NCBI RefSeq assembly: GCF_026236535.1
Contig: NZ_JAHTMW010000001.1
Span: 372,001 to 436,000 of the forward strand
Direction of reading: 5' to 3'
DNA from: Streptomyces sp. SKN60
Lineage (GTDB): Bacteria > Actinomycetota > Actinomycetes > Streptomycetales > Streptomycetaceae
Length of the DNA: 64,000 nucleotides
Every line of letters begins with the position of its first letter. Position 1 is the first letter of the stretch. Shown here piece after piece: positions 43,856-54,258 of the stretch. The notes under the pieces were generated by a model. That model made no database searches, was not told the origin of the DNA, and saw only the letters and a program-made list of their open reading frames with translations. Both the position numbers and the translations under genes were made by a program.

Positions 43856-44016
43856 GCCCACGTGTCCAGTCGCAGGATGCCGGCCGCGAGGCACATCGCG
43901 GAGCCGAGGGCGAGCACGGTGACCAGGCTCTTCGACTGCTTCTGCTTGACGAAGGAGTAGACGCCGCCGAGCAGGAAGAGACCGACGACGATCAGGATGG
44001 TGGAGAGGCCGTTCAC
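43852..44016 (-). CDS. 54-aa membrane peptide inside the his operon
   Basis: One or two hydrophobic segments ([20 protein letters not shown] and [18 protein letters not shown]) joined by a basic loop (KQKQSKS). The GTG at 44016 lies two bases after the hisB stop, and the gene overlaps hisH by four bases, so it is fully embedded and coupled. Position and hydrophobic pattern support a true small gene; no function is known. The longer frame to 44115 is not supported. Confidence 0.65.
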   Translation of the reverse strand: MNGLSTILIVVGLFLLGGVYSFVKQKQSKSLVTVLALGSAMCLAAGILRLDTWA

Positions 44017-44018
44017 GG

Positions 44019-44612
44019 TTACAGAGCGCCCTTCGTGGAGGGGAGGATGCCGGCGGCGCGCGGGTCGCGCTCGGAGGCGTAGCGCAGGGCCCGGGCGAGG
44101 GCCTTGAACTGGCACTCGACGATGTGGTGCGCATTGCGCCCGTACGGCACGTGCACGTGCAGCGCGATCTGGGCCTGGGCGACGAAGGACTCCAGGATGT
44201 GCCGGGTCATCGTGGTGTCGTAGGAGCCGATCATCGGCGCCATGTTCTCCGGCTCGGTGTGCACCAGGTAGGGGCGGCCGGAGAGGTCGACGGTGACCTG
44301 GGCGAGGGACTCGTCGAGCGGGACGGTGCAGTTGCCGAAGCGGTAGATGCCGACCTTGTCGCCGAGGGCCTGCTTGAAGGCGGCGCCGAGGGCGAGGGCG
44401 GTGTCCTCGATGGTGTGGTGCGAGTCGATGTGGAGGTCGCCGTCGGTCTTCACGGTCAGGTCGAACAGACCGTGCCGGCCGAGCTGGTCGAGCATGTGGT
44501 CGTAGAAGCCGACCCCGGTCGACACATCGACCTTTCCGGTGCCGTCGAGGTCGATCTCGACGACGACGGAGGTCTCCTTGGTGGTGCGCTCAACGCGGCC
44601 TACGCGGCTCAT
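44019..44612 (-). CDS. hisB: Imidazoleglycerol-phosphate dehydratase
   Basis: 197 aa, the monofunctional HisB dehydratase. Its two metal-binding motifs are intact, [16 protein letters not shown] and [12 protein letters not shown]; a late copy ([16 protein letters not shown]) completes the duplicated half. It overlaps the hisC stop by four bases. Confidence 0.97.
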   Translation of the reverse strand: MSRVGRVERTTKETSVVVEIDLDGTGKVDVSTGVGFYDHMLDQLGRHGLFDLTVKTDGDLHIDSHHTIEDTALALGAAFKQALGDKVGIYRFGNCTVPLDESLAQVTVDLSGRPYLVHTEPENMAPMIGSYDTTMTRHILESFVAQAQIALHVHVPYGRNAHHIVECQFKALARALRYASERDPRAAGILPSTKGAL

Positions 44613-45748
44613 GCGTCCTGCTCCTTCTTCAACTCACGAACCGCGTCGAGGAACGCGTCGTTCTCTTCGGGGGTGCCGGCGGTGACCCGCAGCCAGCCCG
44701 GTACGCCGTTGTCCCGGACCAGGACGCCCCGGTCGAGGATCTTCCGCCAGGCCTCGTGGGAGCCGGCGGCTCCGTCGAAGTGCCCGAACTGGACGAAGTT
44801 GGCGTCGGACTCGGTGACCTCGTAACCGATGGCGCGCAGCTCGGCGACCAGGCGGTCGCGCTCGGTCTTGAGCTGTTCGACGTACCCGAGGAGGGTGTCG
44901 GTGTGCTCCAGGGCCGCGAGGGCGGTGGCCTGGGTGACGGCCGAGAGGTGGTACGGCAGTCTCACCAGCTGGACGGCGTCGACCACGGCGAGGTGGGCGG
45001 CGAGATAGCCCAGGCGCAGTCCGGCGGCGCCGAAGGCCTTGGACATGGTCCGGGAGATCACCAGGTTCGGGCGGCCCTCGATGAGGGGCAGCAGCGAGGC
45101 CCGGTGGCTGAACTCCACGTACGCCTCGTCCACGACCACCAGGGCTCCGGCGCCGGGCCTGGCGGCCTGGGCGGCGTCGTGGAGGGCGAGGACGGTCTCG
45201 GCCTCGACGGCCGTGCCGGTGGGGTTGTTGGGCGAGGTGATGAAGACGACGTCCGGCGCGTTCTCGGCGATGGCGCTGACGGCCGCCGCCACGTCGATCG
45301 TGAAATCCTCGTTGCGCGGGCCCGAGATCCAGCCGGTGCCGGTGCCGCGGGCGATCAGGGCGTGCATCGAGTACGAGGGCTCGAAGCCGATGGCGGTACG
45401 GCCGGGGCCGCCGAAGGTCTGGAGCAGCTGCTGGAGCACCTCGTTGGAGCCGTTGGCGGCCCACACGTTGGCGAGGGCGACCTCGTGCCCGCCGGTACGG
45501 GTGAGGTAGCGGGCCAGCTCGGTGCGCAGCTCGACGGCGTCGCGGTCGGGGTAGCGGTTGAGGCCGCGGGCGGCCTCGGCGACCCGCTCCGCGATCCGGG
45601 CCACCAGGGGCTCGGGCAGCGGGTAGGGGTTCTCGTTGGTGTTCAGCTGGACGGGGACGTCGAGCTGGGGCGCGCCGTAGGGCGACTTGCCCTTCAGCTC
45701 GTCGCGGATGGGGAGGTCGTCGATCCCGACCTTGTCGTACGAGGTCAC
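44609..45748 (-). CDS. hisC: Histidinol-phosphate aminotransferase
   Basis: 379 aa class I/II PLP enzyme converting imidazole acetol phosphate to histidinol phosphate. The PLP lysine lies in [33 protein letters not shown] and VDEAYVEF are class features. GTG at 45748 overlaps the hisD stop by four bases (GTGA). Length is normal. Confidence 0.96.
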   Translation of the reverse strand: MTSYDKVGIDDLPIRDELKGKSPYGAPQLDVPVQLNTNENPYPLPEPLVARIAERVAEAARGLNRYPDRDAVELRTELARYLTRTGGHEVALANVWAANGSNEVLQQLLQTFGGPGRTAIGFEPSYSMHALIARGTGTGWISGPRNEDFTIDVAAAVSAIAENAPDVVFITSPNNPTGTAVEAETVLALHDAAQAARPGAGALVVVDEAYVEFSHRASLLPLIEGRPNLVISRTMSKAFGAAGLRLGYLAAHLAVVDAVQLVRLPYHLSAVTQATALAALEHTDTLLGYVEQLKTERDRLVAELRAIGYEVTESDANFVQFGHFDGAAGSHEAWRKILDRGVLVRDNGVPGWLRVTAGTPEENDAFLDAVRELKKEQDA

Positions 45749-47088
45749 TTGCTTTCCGGCACCTTCCAGCCGAACCGGGCCTTGATCGCGGCGCCGTGCG
45801 CGGGCAGGTCCTCCGCCTCGGCGAGGGTGACCACGTGGTGGGCGACCTCGGCTAGGGCGTCGCGGCTGTAGTCCACGATGTGGACGCCGCGGAGGAAGGA
45901 CTGCACGGACAGGCCGGAGGAGTGGCAGGCGCAGCCGCCGGTGGGCAGCACGTGGTTGGAGCCGGCGCAGTAGTCGCCGAGGGAGACCGGCGCCCAGGGG
46001 CCGACGAAGATCGCGCCCGCGTTGCGGACCCTGTCGGCGACGGCGGAGGCGTCGGCGGTCTGGATCTCCAGGTGCTCGGCGCCGTACGCGTCGACGACCT
46101 TGAGGCCGTCCTCCAGGCCGCTGACCAGGACGATCGCGGACTGCCGGCCGGCCAGGGCGGGCACGATCCGGTCGTCGACGTGCTTGGAGGCGGCGACCTG
46201 GGTCTTCAGCTCGGCCTCGGTGGCCTCGGCGAGCTCCGCGGAGTCGGTGACGAGGACGGAGGCGGCCATCGGGTCGTGCTCGGCCTGGCTGATCAGGTCG
46301 GCGGCGACGTGCACCGGGTCGGCCGTGGAGTCCGCGAGGATCGCGATCTCGGTGGGGCCGGCCTCGGCGTCGATGCCGATGCGGCCCTTGAGGAGGCGCT
46401 TGGCGGCGGCCACGTAGATGTTGCCGGGGCCGGTGACCAGGTTGACGGGGGCGCAGCCGGGCTCGTCGGCGGTGCCCTCCGTGCCGTACGCGAACATGGC
46501 GATCGCCTGGGCGCCGCCGGCCGCGTAGACCTCGTCGACGCCGAGCAGGGCGCAGGCGGCGAGGATCGTGGGGTGCGGCAGGCCGCCGAACTCCTTCTGC
46601 GGCGGCGAGGAGACGGCGACGCCCTCGACGCCGGCCTCCTGCGCCGGGACGACGTTCATCACGACGGAGGACGGGTAGACGGAGCGGCCGCCCGGCACGT
46701 AGAGGCCGACGCGCTCGACCGGGATCCACTTCTCGGTGACCGTGCCGCCGGGCACGACCTGGGTGGTGTGGGTGGTGCGGCGCTGCTCGCGGTGGACCAT
46801 GCGGGCGCGCCGGATGGACTCCTCCAGGGCCGCGCGGACGGCCGGGTCGAGCTCGTCGAGGGCGCGGGCGATGGCCTCGGCGGGCACGCGGAGGCCCGGG
46901 ACGCGGACGCCGTCGAATTTCTCCCCGTAGTCGATCACCGCTGCGGCGCCATGATGCCGGACGTCCTCGCAGATCGGCCGCACCTTCTCCAGGGCGGCTT
47001 CCACGTCGAACTCGGCACGGGGCAGCAGGTCGCGCAGGGCGGAACCCTCGGGGAGGGTCTCACCGCGCAGATCGATTCGAGAGATCAC
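45745..47088 (-). CDS. hisD: Histidinol dehydrogenase
   Basis: 447 aa, last step of histidine synthesis (histidinol to histidine, NAD-dependent, zinc). [21 protein letters not shown]-like [23 protein letters not shown] and the C-terminal [13 protein letters not shown] type stretch are present. It is the first gene of the operon; candidate control sites (TGATAC repeats) lie upstream. Confidence 0.97.
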   Translation of the reverse strand: MISRIDLRGETLPEGSALRDLLPRAEFDVEAALEKVRPICEDVRHHGAAAVIDYGEKFDGVRVPGLRVPAEAIARALDELDPAVRAALEESIRRARMVHREQRRTTHTTQVVPGGTVTEKWIPVERVGLYVPGGRSVYPSSVVMNVVPAQEAGVEGVAVSSPPQKEFGGLPHPTILAACALLGVDEVYAAGGAQAIAMFAYGTEGTADEPGCAPVNLVTGPGNIYVAAAKRLLKGRIGIDAEAGPTEIAILADSTADPVHVAADLISQAEHDPMAASVLVTDSAELAEATEAELKTQVAASKHVDDRIVPALAGRQSAIVLVSGLEDGLKVVDAYGAEHLEIQTADASAVADRVRNAGAIFVGPWAPVSLGDYCAGSNHVLPTGGCACHSSGLSVQSFLRGVHIVDYSRDALAEVAHHVVTLAEAEDLPAHGAAIKARFGWKVPESK

Positions 47089-47127
47089 GGGTCAATTCTC
47101 TCAGACGGCCCACAGGGCCGGTCTTCC

Positions 47128-47166
47128 GTATCACTGGCTGATACGAACCCCTCTGCCGTCTGATAC
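47128..47166. promoter_or_regulatory. TGATAC repeats upstream of hisD
   Basis: GTATCA-CTGGC-TGATAC, an exact 6-bp inverted repeat with a 5-base spacer (47128-47144), and a third TGATAC at 47161-47166, 22 bases from the second. They lie about 40-80 bases upstream of the hisD start, between the operon and a divergent gene. They look like an operator for a dimeric regulator; which one is not known. Confidence 0.5.
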
Positions 47167-47281
47167 GCACCACTGGCGTCTTGTCGCCACTCCTGACCGT
47201 TAGCGTTCAGTCCGTCACTCAGCGGGAAGAACGGCTGTACGAATCCGGGAAAGCGGAATCGTGGGAAGCGAGGGGGCGGCA

Positions 47282-48883
47282 GTGACCGAGCCGCGCGAGG
47301 ACGACGGGATGCCGGAGGGCCTGACCCGGCCCGAGCGGGTCATGTGGAGGGCGTTCCGGGTGGGCGCGATGTGCGATCTGAGGGAGGGGGTCGCCGGGCG
47401 GGACGATCCGTTCGCGGCGCGGACGGTGTGGGGCGCGCAGCGCAGTGTGCGGGCGGAGGTCGTGCAGTTGCTGCTGCTCGACGGGCCGCCGGCGGTGTCC
47501 GGGCGGGTCGCGGCGCTGAAGCTGCGCGGGGCGCGGATCACCGGGGTGCTCAATCTGGCCGGCGGCACGATAGGGCCGTACGTGGAGCTGACCGGCTGCC
47601 GGTTCGACGGCGAGGTGGTGCTGCCGGAGGCGCACGTCGGGACGCTGCGGATGGTGGAGTGCGCGATACCCCGTCTGGAGGCGGCGCGGCTGCACACGGC
47701 GGGCGATCTGCATCTGCCGCGCTGCCGGGTGGAGCGGGGCATCCGGCTGACGGACGCCCAGATCGGCACGGATCTGCTGATCAACCAGATCCGGGTGTGG
47801 CCGGACCGGCGCGGCCGGGCGATCACGGCGGACGGCATGGTGGTGGCCCAGGACCTCCAGGCCGAGCTGATCGAGACGCACGGGGAGGTGAGTCTGCGCG
47901 GCGCGAAGGTCGGCGTGTCGCTGAGCCTGCGGGGCAGCGTGCTGCGCGGGGCGCAGCAGCGCCGCGCGCTGAACGCGCCGCAGCTGACGGTGGAGCGCAC
48001 GCTCTATATGAACGCGGCGTGGGTCTACGACTCGTCCGGCAACGCGACGGCGACCCCGCCCTACGGGGTGACGCCGGCTCAGGGCGCCCGGCGCAAACCG
48101 CTCGAATGCCACGGCGGGGTGCGGCTCGACGACGGGCGCTTCGGCGACTCGCTCGATCTGCACTACGCCCGTTTCGTGCTCGACGGCTCGCGCCGCGAGG
48201 AGCTGTCGCTGCGCCGGATCGTCACTCCGGAGCTGCGGTTCAACGGGGAGCGGCCCGAGGAGGGCCGGGTGGTGCTCAACGGGGCGAAGGTGGTGACGCT
48301 GATCGATCTGTCCAGCAGCTGGCCGGGCCCGGGCGGGCTCGCGATGGGCGGTTTCGTCTACGAGAACCTGGTGCCGTACGGGCACTTCCCGCTGGCCCGG
48401 CGCCTGGAGTGGGTCGCGGCGGCCACCCCGGAGTACGCGCCGGAGCCGTACGAGCGCCTGGCGACCGTGCTGCGCAACAGCGGGGAGGACGCGGACGCGC
48501 GCGAGGTGCTGCTCGCCAAGCAGCGGCGGCGCCGGGAGACGCTGCCGGTGGCCGGGAAGCTGTGGGGCTGGGTGCAGGACCTGACCGTGGCCTACGGATA
48601 CCGGCCGGGGCGGGCGGCGCTGTGGATGGCGGTGCTGTGGGCGGCGGGCGCCTTCGTGTTCTCCCACCACGAGCCCGTACCGCTGAAGCCGGGCGAGGCG
48701 CCGCACTGGAACGCCTCGCTGTACGCCCTGGATCTGCTGCTTCCGGTGATCGACCTGGGGCAGGTGGGGTACTGGCGCCTGGAGGGCTTCTGGCAGTGGG
48801 CGTCGACCGCGCTGATCCTGCTCGGCTGGGTCCTCGCGACGACGGTCGCGGCGGGGGCCTCCCGGCTGCTGCGCCGGGGCTGA
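47282..48883 (+). CDS. Beta-helix/membrane protein, often named membrane oxidoreductase
   Basis: 533 aa. Residues about 60-400 show repeated short strands with a periodic pattern of hydrophobic and charged positions (SLRGAKVGVSLSLRGS, LDDGRFGDSLDLHYARF, VVLNGAKVVTLIDL), as in a right-handed beta-helix like that of pentapeptide-repeat or bactofilin proteins. Two membrane helices at the C-terminus (about 452-470 and 508-527) anchor it. No oxidoreductase motif is visible, so the common label is not supported. GTG at 47282 with GAGGGGGCGG upstream is chosen over 47261. Confidence 0.7.
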   Translation: MTEPREDDGMPEGLTRPERVMWRAFRVGAMCDLREGVAGRDDPFAARTVWGAQRSVRAEVVQLLLLDGPPAVSGRVAALKLRGARITGVLNLAGGTIGPYVELTGCRFDGEVVLPEAHVGTLRMVECAIPRLEAARLHTAGDLHLPRCRVERGIRLTDAQIGTDLLINQIRVWPDRRGRAITADGMVVAQDLQAELIETHGEVSLRGAKVGVSLSLRGSVLRGAQQRRALNAPQLTVERTLYMNAAWVYDSSGNATATPPYGVTPAQGARRKPLECHGGVRLDDGRFGDSLDLHYARFVLDGSRREELSLRRIVTPELRFNGERPEEGRVVLNGAKVVTLIDLSSSWPGPGGLAMGGFVYENLVPYGHFPLARRLEWVAAATPEYAPEPYERLATVLRNSGEDADAREVLLAKQRRRRETLPVAGKLWGWVQDLTVAYGYRPGRAALWMAVLWAAGAFVFSHHEPVPLKPGEAPHWNASLYALDLLLPVIDLGQVGYWRLEGFWQWASTALILLGWVLATTVAAGASRLLRRG

Positions 48884-49099
48884 GGCGGGACCGAGGTGGG
48901 ACTGAGGCGCGGCCGCGGCGGCGCGGCGCGGGGCCGGGGCAGCCGGTCGGACGGCGCGGAAGGGGGGTTGCGGGAGGGGTCGCGCAGGCACCCTTCCACC
49001 CCTTTCTTTACGCTGTCTTGACCCACGCCCATACAACCTTCCCGCCGCTACCAAAGCTTCACAGTCCGCTACTGGCGCGTCTCTCACCTGCGGTTTTCA

Positions 49100-50176
49100 A
49101 TGTTTCGCACGATGTCACTGCTCCGCGCCCTGATCGGCACCTCCCGTCTGGTCCGGCACACCCCGCGGCTCCAAGCCGCGCTCCCGCCGGACGACGACGT
49201 GCTGCTCGACCCGCCGGACGGACGCCTGGCGCCGGCCCTCGTGGCCGCCGCCCTCGACGACCCGGAACCGGCCGCCAAACTGCTCGCCACCACCCGCGAC
49301 GCCGCCGAGTGGGAGGACCGGGACCGCTACACGACCCGGCTGAGCACCTTCGCGTACCGCAGGGACGGCTGGCTGGAGCACTGGCTCGCGGTCGCGCCGC
49401 ACGACCCCGACGCCCTGCTCGTGAAGGCCCAGCTGGCGGTCCGCCGGGCCTGGGAGTCGCCGGCCAGGGCCGAACGGCTGCGCGAGCTCGGCCCGCTGAT
49501 CGAGGCGGCGGCGGAGGCCGCGCCGAACGACCCGGTGCCGTGGCGGCTCGCCCTGGACCACGCCCGCGGCACCCACGCCTCCCACACCGTCTTCGAGACG
49601 CTGTGGGAGCAGGCGGTGCGCCGCGCCCCGCACCACTACGGCAGCCATGTCGCCGCGCTGAAGTACCTGTCGGCGCAGTGGTACGGCTCGCACCGCGAGT
49701 GCTTCGACTTCGCCGAGCAGGCCGCCGAGGACGCGCTGCCCGGCTCGCTGGTGCAGGCGCTGCCGGTGCGGGCGGCCTTCGCGCAGCTGATCGCCGGGCC
49801 CGGCCCCGGGCACCTGGTGCACGGCGACCGGATCGACGCGGCGGCCGACCGGGCCCTCGCGCTGTCCGCCGAGTACCCGGCGGGCGACCTGTGGCCGGGC
49901 GAGGTGCGCAATCTGCTCGTGCACGTCCTGGCGGCGCGCGGCCGCTGGACCGAGGCGCTGGCCGAGTTCGGCCGGATCGGGCCGCACGCCAGCACCTTCC
50001 CCTGGTCGCTGGTGGCCGATGACCCGCTGCGCGGCTTCCTGGAGGCACGCTCCCGCACCGTCCGCGAGGTGGCCCGGCGCACCCCGCTGCGGGCCGCTCC
50101 GCCGGAGCCGTACGGGACCGGGCCGGGCGATGCGGACCGGGGCGGCCGGAGCGGTCCCGGCGGCCATTACGCTTGA
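49100..50176 (+). CDS. Tetratricopeptide-like repeat protein (paralogue at 23.6 kb)
   Basis: 358 aa, helical, cytosolic, with the aligned segments described for the 343-aa gene at 23616-24647 (for example WYGSHRECFDFAEQAAE against WHGTHGAMYDFARDAAG). A second half (about 230-320) has another helical pair. No enzyme motif. A ribosome site is weak; the start at 49100 is one of two close Met codons. The gene is followed closely by a Lon-N gene, with five bases between them. Confidence 0.65.
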   Translation: MFRTMSLLRALIGTSRLVRHTPRLQAALPPDDDVLLDPPDGRLAPALVAAALDDPEPAAKLLATTRDAAEWEDRDRYTTRLSTFAYRRDGWLEHWLAVAPHDPDALLVKAQLAVRRAWESPARAERLRELGPLIEAAAEAAPNDPVPWRLALDHARGTHASHTVFETLWEQAVRRAPHHYGSHVAALKYLSAQWYGSHRECFDFAEQAAEDALPGSLVQALPVRAAFAQLIAGPGPGHLVHGDRIDAAADRALALSAEYPAGDLWPGEVRNLLVHVLAARGRWTEALAEFGRIGPHASTFPWSLVADDPLRGFLEARSRTVREVARRTPLRAAPPEPYGTGPGDADRGGRSGPGGHYA

Positions 50177-50181
50177 CCGCT

Positions 50182-50919
50182 GTGACCACCGCCCGCCTGC
50201 CCCTCTTCCCGCTGAACACGGTGCTGTTCCCGGGTCTCGTGCTGCCGCTGAACGTCTTCGAGGAGCGCTACCGCGCCCTGATGCGCGAGCTGCTCACCAC
50301 GGACGAGTCCGAACCGCGGCGCTTCGCCGTCGTGGCGATCCGCGACGGCCGTGAGGTCGCGCCGACCGCGCCCGGCCTGCCGGACCAGACGGCGCTCCCG
50401 GAGAAGGGTCCCGCCGCCGGTTTCGGCCCGGACCCCATCCAGGCCTTCCACCGGGTCGGCTGTGTGGCCGACGCGGCGTCGATCCGGGAGCGCGCGGACG
50501 GCGGCTTCGAGGTGATGTGCACCGGCACCACCCGGGTGAAGCTGCTCTCGGTCGACGCGAGCGGGCCCTTCCTGACCGCCGAGACCGAGGAGATCCCGGA
50601 GGAGCGGGGCGAGGAGGCGGACGCGCTCGCCGAGGGCGTCCTTCGCGCCTTCCGCAGCTACCAGAAGCGGCTCGCCGGGGCCCGGGAGCGCTCGCTGACC
50701 ACCAGTGAGCTGCCCGACGACCCGTCGGTCGTGTCGTATCTGGTCGCCGCGGCGGCCGTGCTCGACATCCCGGCCAAGCAGCGGCTGCTCCAGGCTCCGG
50801 ACACGGCGACCCGGCTGCGCGAGGAACTGGCGCTGCTGCGCGCGGAGACGGCGGTGCTGCGCCATCTGCCCTCGCTGCCCGCGGTGGAGCTGACCCGCGC
50901 GCCGACCAGCCCCAATTAG
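50182..50919 (+). CDS. Lon N-terminal substrate-binding domain protein
   Basis: 245 aa. The first 200 residues are the LON substrate-binding (PUA-like) domain: LPLFPLNTVLFPGLVLPLNVFEERY at the start, then RFAVVAIRDGREV and VGCVADAASI. No ATPase or peptidase domain is present, so it is a stand-alone domain as common in actinobacteria. GTG at 50182 is used; the reading-frame ORF starts at an earlier TTG. It lies between a TPR-like gene and ybaK in one direction with small gaps. Confidence 0.88.
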   Translation: MTTARLPLFPLNTVLFPGLVLPLNVFEERYRALMRELLTTDESEPRRFAVVAIRDGREVAPTAPGLPDQTALPEKGPAAGFGPDPIQAFHRVGCVADAASIRERADGGFEVMCTGTTRVKLLSVDASGPFLTAETEEIPEERGEEADALAEGVLRAFRSYQKRLAGARERSLTTSELPDDPSVVSYLVAAAAVLDIPAKQRLLQAPDTATRLREELALLRAETAVLRHLPSLPAVELTRAPTSPN

Positions 50920-50939
50920 ATTCTCGCGAGGAGCCCTCC

Positions 50940-51437
50940 GTGGCGAAGAAGCAGAAGAAGAACAGCGGCGGGACCCCGGCGACGGTGGCGCTCGCGGCGG
51001 CCGGCACGGCGTACACGCTGCACGCCTACGACCACGACCCGGCCGCGGCCAGCTACGGCGACGAGGCCGCGGAGGCCCTCGGCGTCTCCCCCGACCGGGT
51101 GTTCAAGACGCTGGTCGCGGACGTGGACGGGGAGCTGACGGTCGCGGTGGTCCCGGTCGCCGGGCAGCTCGACCTGAAGGCCCTCGCGGCGGCCGTCGGC
51201 GGCAAGCGCGCGGCGATGGCGGACCCGGCGGCGGCCGAGCGCACCACCGGCTACGTCCGGGGCGGCATCTCGCCGCTCGGCCAGCGCAAGCGGCTGCGCA
51301 CGGTCCTGGACGACTCGGCCTCGGCGCACGAGACGATCTGCATCTCGGCCGGGCGGCGCGGCCTGGAGGTCGAGCTGTCCCCGCAGGACCTGGCCGCGCT
51401 GACCGCGGCGGTGCTCGCCCCGATCGGCCGCGGCTGA
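50940..51437 (+). CDS. ybaK: Cys-tRNA(Pro)/Cys-tRNA(Cys) deacylase YbaK
   Basis: 165 aa of the YbaK/EbsC family, a trans-editing enzyme that hydrolyses Cys-tRNA(Pro). The conserved VFKTLVADVDG and GGISPLGQRKRLRT segments (residues about 55 and 103) are present. GTG at 50940 has GAGGAGC nearby. It ends just before a 30-bp perfect palindrome that can stop both strands. Confidence 0.92.
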   Translation: MAKKQKKNSGGTPATVALAAAGTAYTLHAYDHDPAAASYGDEAAEALGVSPDRVFKTLVADVDGELTVAVVPVAGQLDLKALAAAVGGKRAAMADPAAAERTTGYVRGGISPLGQRKRLRTVLDDSASAHETICISAGRRGLEVELSPQDLAALTAAVLAPIGRG

Positions 51438-51457
51438 GCCGTACCGCAGGAACACGA

Positions 51458-51487
51458 AAGGGCCCGATCCGCGCGGATCGGGCCCTT
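51458..51487. terminator. Bidirectional terminator after ybaK
   Basis: 30-base perfect palindrome (15-bp arms) between two convergent genes with an A pair before and TT after the stem. Confidence 0.85.
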
Positions 51488-51506
51488 CTCGCACACCTAC
51501 GCGTAC

Positions 51507-52142
51507 CTACGAGGCGGTGGTCTTCGGGGCCGGCGGCCACGGGCCGTCCTCCGGCTCCGGGTCGCGCGGGCCGAACAGGGCGGTCAGCGCGAGGTGGACG
51601 ATCATCGCGGCGATCGGCCAGGCCAGCATCGCCGCGGCCCACATGTTGAGTTCGAGCGGCGCGTCGAAGGGGACGTCCGGGCCGACCGCCTTGGCGTGCG
51701 CGACCACATTGCGCTCGGGCCCGAGCCAGACGCCGACACCCCAGCCGAGCAGCGAGCCGAGGACGCCGCCGAAGGCGAGGCCGAGGACGAGCGCGACCCC
51801 GCCGTGCCGGTGGATCAGGAAGACGAGCAGCGCGGCGAGCGCGCCGAAGCCCAGGGCGATCAGGACAAACGTTCCGTCCGTGCCGATCGCCGCCTCCCCC
51901 TCGCTGTCCTTGAGGAAGACCGCCTTGCCGTCGGAGAACAGCGTGATCCGGGGCGCGAGCCACAGCCACAGCAGCCCGAGCACGGCTCCGGCCACCACGG
52001 ACACGCCGACCACCACGGCGGACTGCCGCAACTCGGTGGCCGTGCCGGGGGCGCCGTCGGGCGCGGGCAGCGCCGGCAGCGGCTCGGGCCGGTGGTGATC
52101 GTGCGGCGGCGGCTGGTGCGGCGGAGTCAGAGGTGCGGTCAC
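51507..52142 (-). CDS. DUF2567-like membrane protein
   Basis: 211 aa. A Pro/His-rich N-terminus (1-40) precedes four membrane helices (about 44-65, 95-116, 120-140, 165-190). The pattern fits a DUF2567-type actinobacterial membrane protein. GTG at 52142 is chosen; the extended frame upstream has no similarity. The function is unknown. It lies next to the terminator shared with ybaK. Confidence 0.7.
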   Translation of the reverse strand: MTAPLTPPHQPPPHDHHRPEPLPALPAPDGAPGTATELRQSAVVVGVSVVAGAVLGLLWLWLAPRITLFSDGKAVFLKDSEGEAAIGTDGTFVLIALGFGALAALLVFLIHRHGGVALVLGLAFGGVLGSLLGWGVGVWLGPERNVVAHAKAVGPDVPFDAPLELNMWAAAMLAWPIAAMIVHLALTALFGPRDPEPEDGPWPPAPKTTAS

Positions 52143-52320
52143 CCCGCCATCGTGCCAGGTGTCCCTGTGCGCCGCCTCAGCGGACCGGCGAGTGAGCCGA
52201 AGGGGCGCACCGGGGGAACAGTCCCGAGCGCGCGGAGTCTCCTGAGGAACGAAGGAGGCGAGCACGGTCGGGGCTGTGAGCCCGGCTCAAGCGCCCCGGA
52301 GGTGAACCGAGCCGCGAAAA

Positions 52321-53244
52321 TCAGCGCACGGCGGCCCTGCGGTAGGCCCAGGTCGCCACCGCGAGGGAGACGACGCCGACCGCGCCGCACACCGCGAGGT
52401 CCAGGGCGACCGCGGTCCAGTCCGGGTGGGGGTCGAAGGTACGGGCCAGGGCCTCCACGCCGTACGTGGAGGGGAGCAGGTCGCGGGCCCAGCCGATCGG
52501 GCCGGGCAGCCGGTCGGCGGGCAGCACGCCGAGCAGCAGCGCGGCCGACATGCCGAGCTGGCCGAGCAGGGTGGCGAGCTCCTGGCGGGGCGCGAGCAGG
52601 CCGAGGGCGGCGCCGAGCCCGGACAGCGCGGCCCCGGAGAGCGGCACCACCGCCGCCAGGATCCAGAGGTGGCCGAGCGGAAGCCCGAACAGCACCGAGC
52701 CGGTCACCGCGGTGACCACGGTGCCGGGCACGGTGAAGGAGGCGTACGCGCCGGCCGCGCCGAGCACGACGGCGGCGGGCGGCACGGGCAGCGTGGCGTA
52801 GTGGTCGAGCCCGCCGCCGGCCCGCAGCTGTCCGAAGTACTGGGCGAGCAGGTTGAGCGCCACGAAGGCCACGACGAGCACGGCGGAGCCGGCCACCACG
52901 GCCCGGGCCTCCGAGCCGCCGTCCACCACGCCGCGCATCAGGACCATGATCCCGACCGACTGGAAGGTCGCCACGAACAGCAGCGGGATCCGGGCCACCC
53001 GGGCCCGGCTGAGCTGCGCCTTGTAGACCGCGGCGAGCGCGGGCAGCAGCCGGGCGCGCGGCGCGAGCGGGGCCGCGGCGGGCTCCTCGTCGCGCGCCGG
53101 GGCGGCCGGGGCCGGGGCCGTGGCCGTCAGGGCCTCGGCGGGCAGGGTGCTCAACTCGTCCAGCTCCTGACGTTGCGTGTCCCGCTCCTGGCGTTCGACA
53201 GGCGACTCGCGTACCGGTGGCTCACGCTTCGGTGGCTCGCGCAT
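52321..53244 (-). CDS. ABC transporter permease
   Basis: 307 aa with six membrane helices (about 85-105, 115-135, 152-175, 180-205, 215-235, 275-300), of the ABC-2 type (GLDHYATLPVPPAAVVLG near residue 150). A 15-bp unit repeated four times encodes the charged N-terminus (REPPKREPPVRE). It lies 22 bases downstream of an ATPase gene, so they form one exporter; its substrate is unknown, perhaps a drug or lipid. Confidence 0.83.
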   Translation of the reverse strand: MREPPKREPPVRESPVERQERDTQRQELDELSTLPAEALTATAPAPAAPARDEEPAAAPLAPRARLLPALAAVYKAQLSRARVARIPLLFVATFQSVGIMVLMRGVVDGGSEARAVVAGSAVLVVAFVALNLLAQYFGQLRAGGGLDHYATLPVPPAAVVLGAAGAYASFTVPGTVVTAVTGSVLFGLPLGHLWILAAVVPLSGAALSGLGAALGLLAPRQELATLLGQLGMSAALLLGVLPADRLPGPIGWARDLLPSTYGVEALARTFDPHPDWTAVALDLAVCGAVGVVSLAVATWAYRRAAVR

Positions 53245-53266
53245 CGCTGGCTCGCGCTTCCGTACC

Positions 53267-54247
<981 letters not shown>

Positions 54248-54258
54248 GAGGGATGAGC

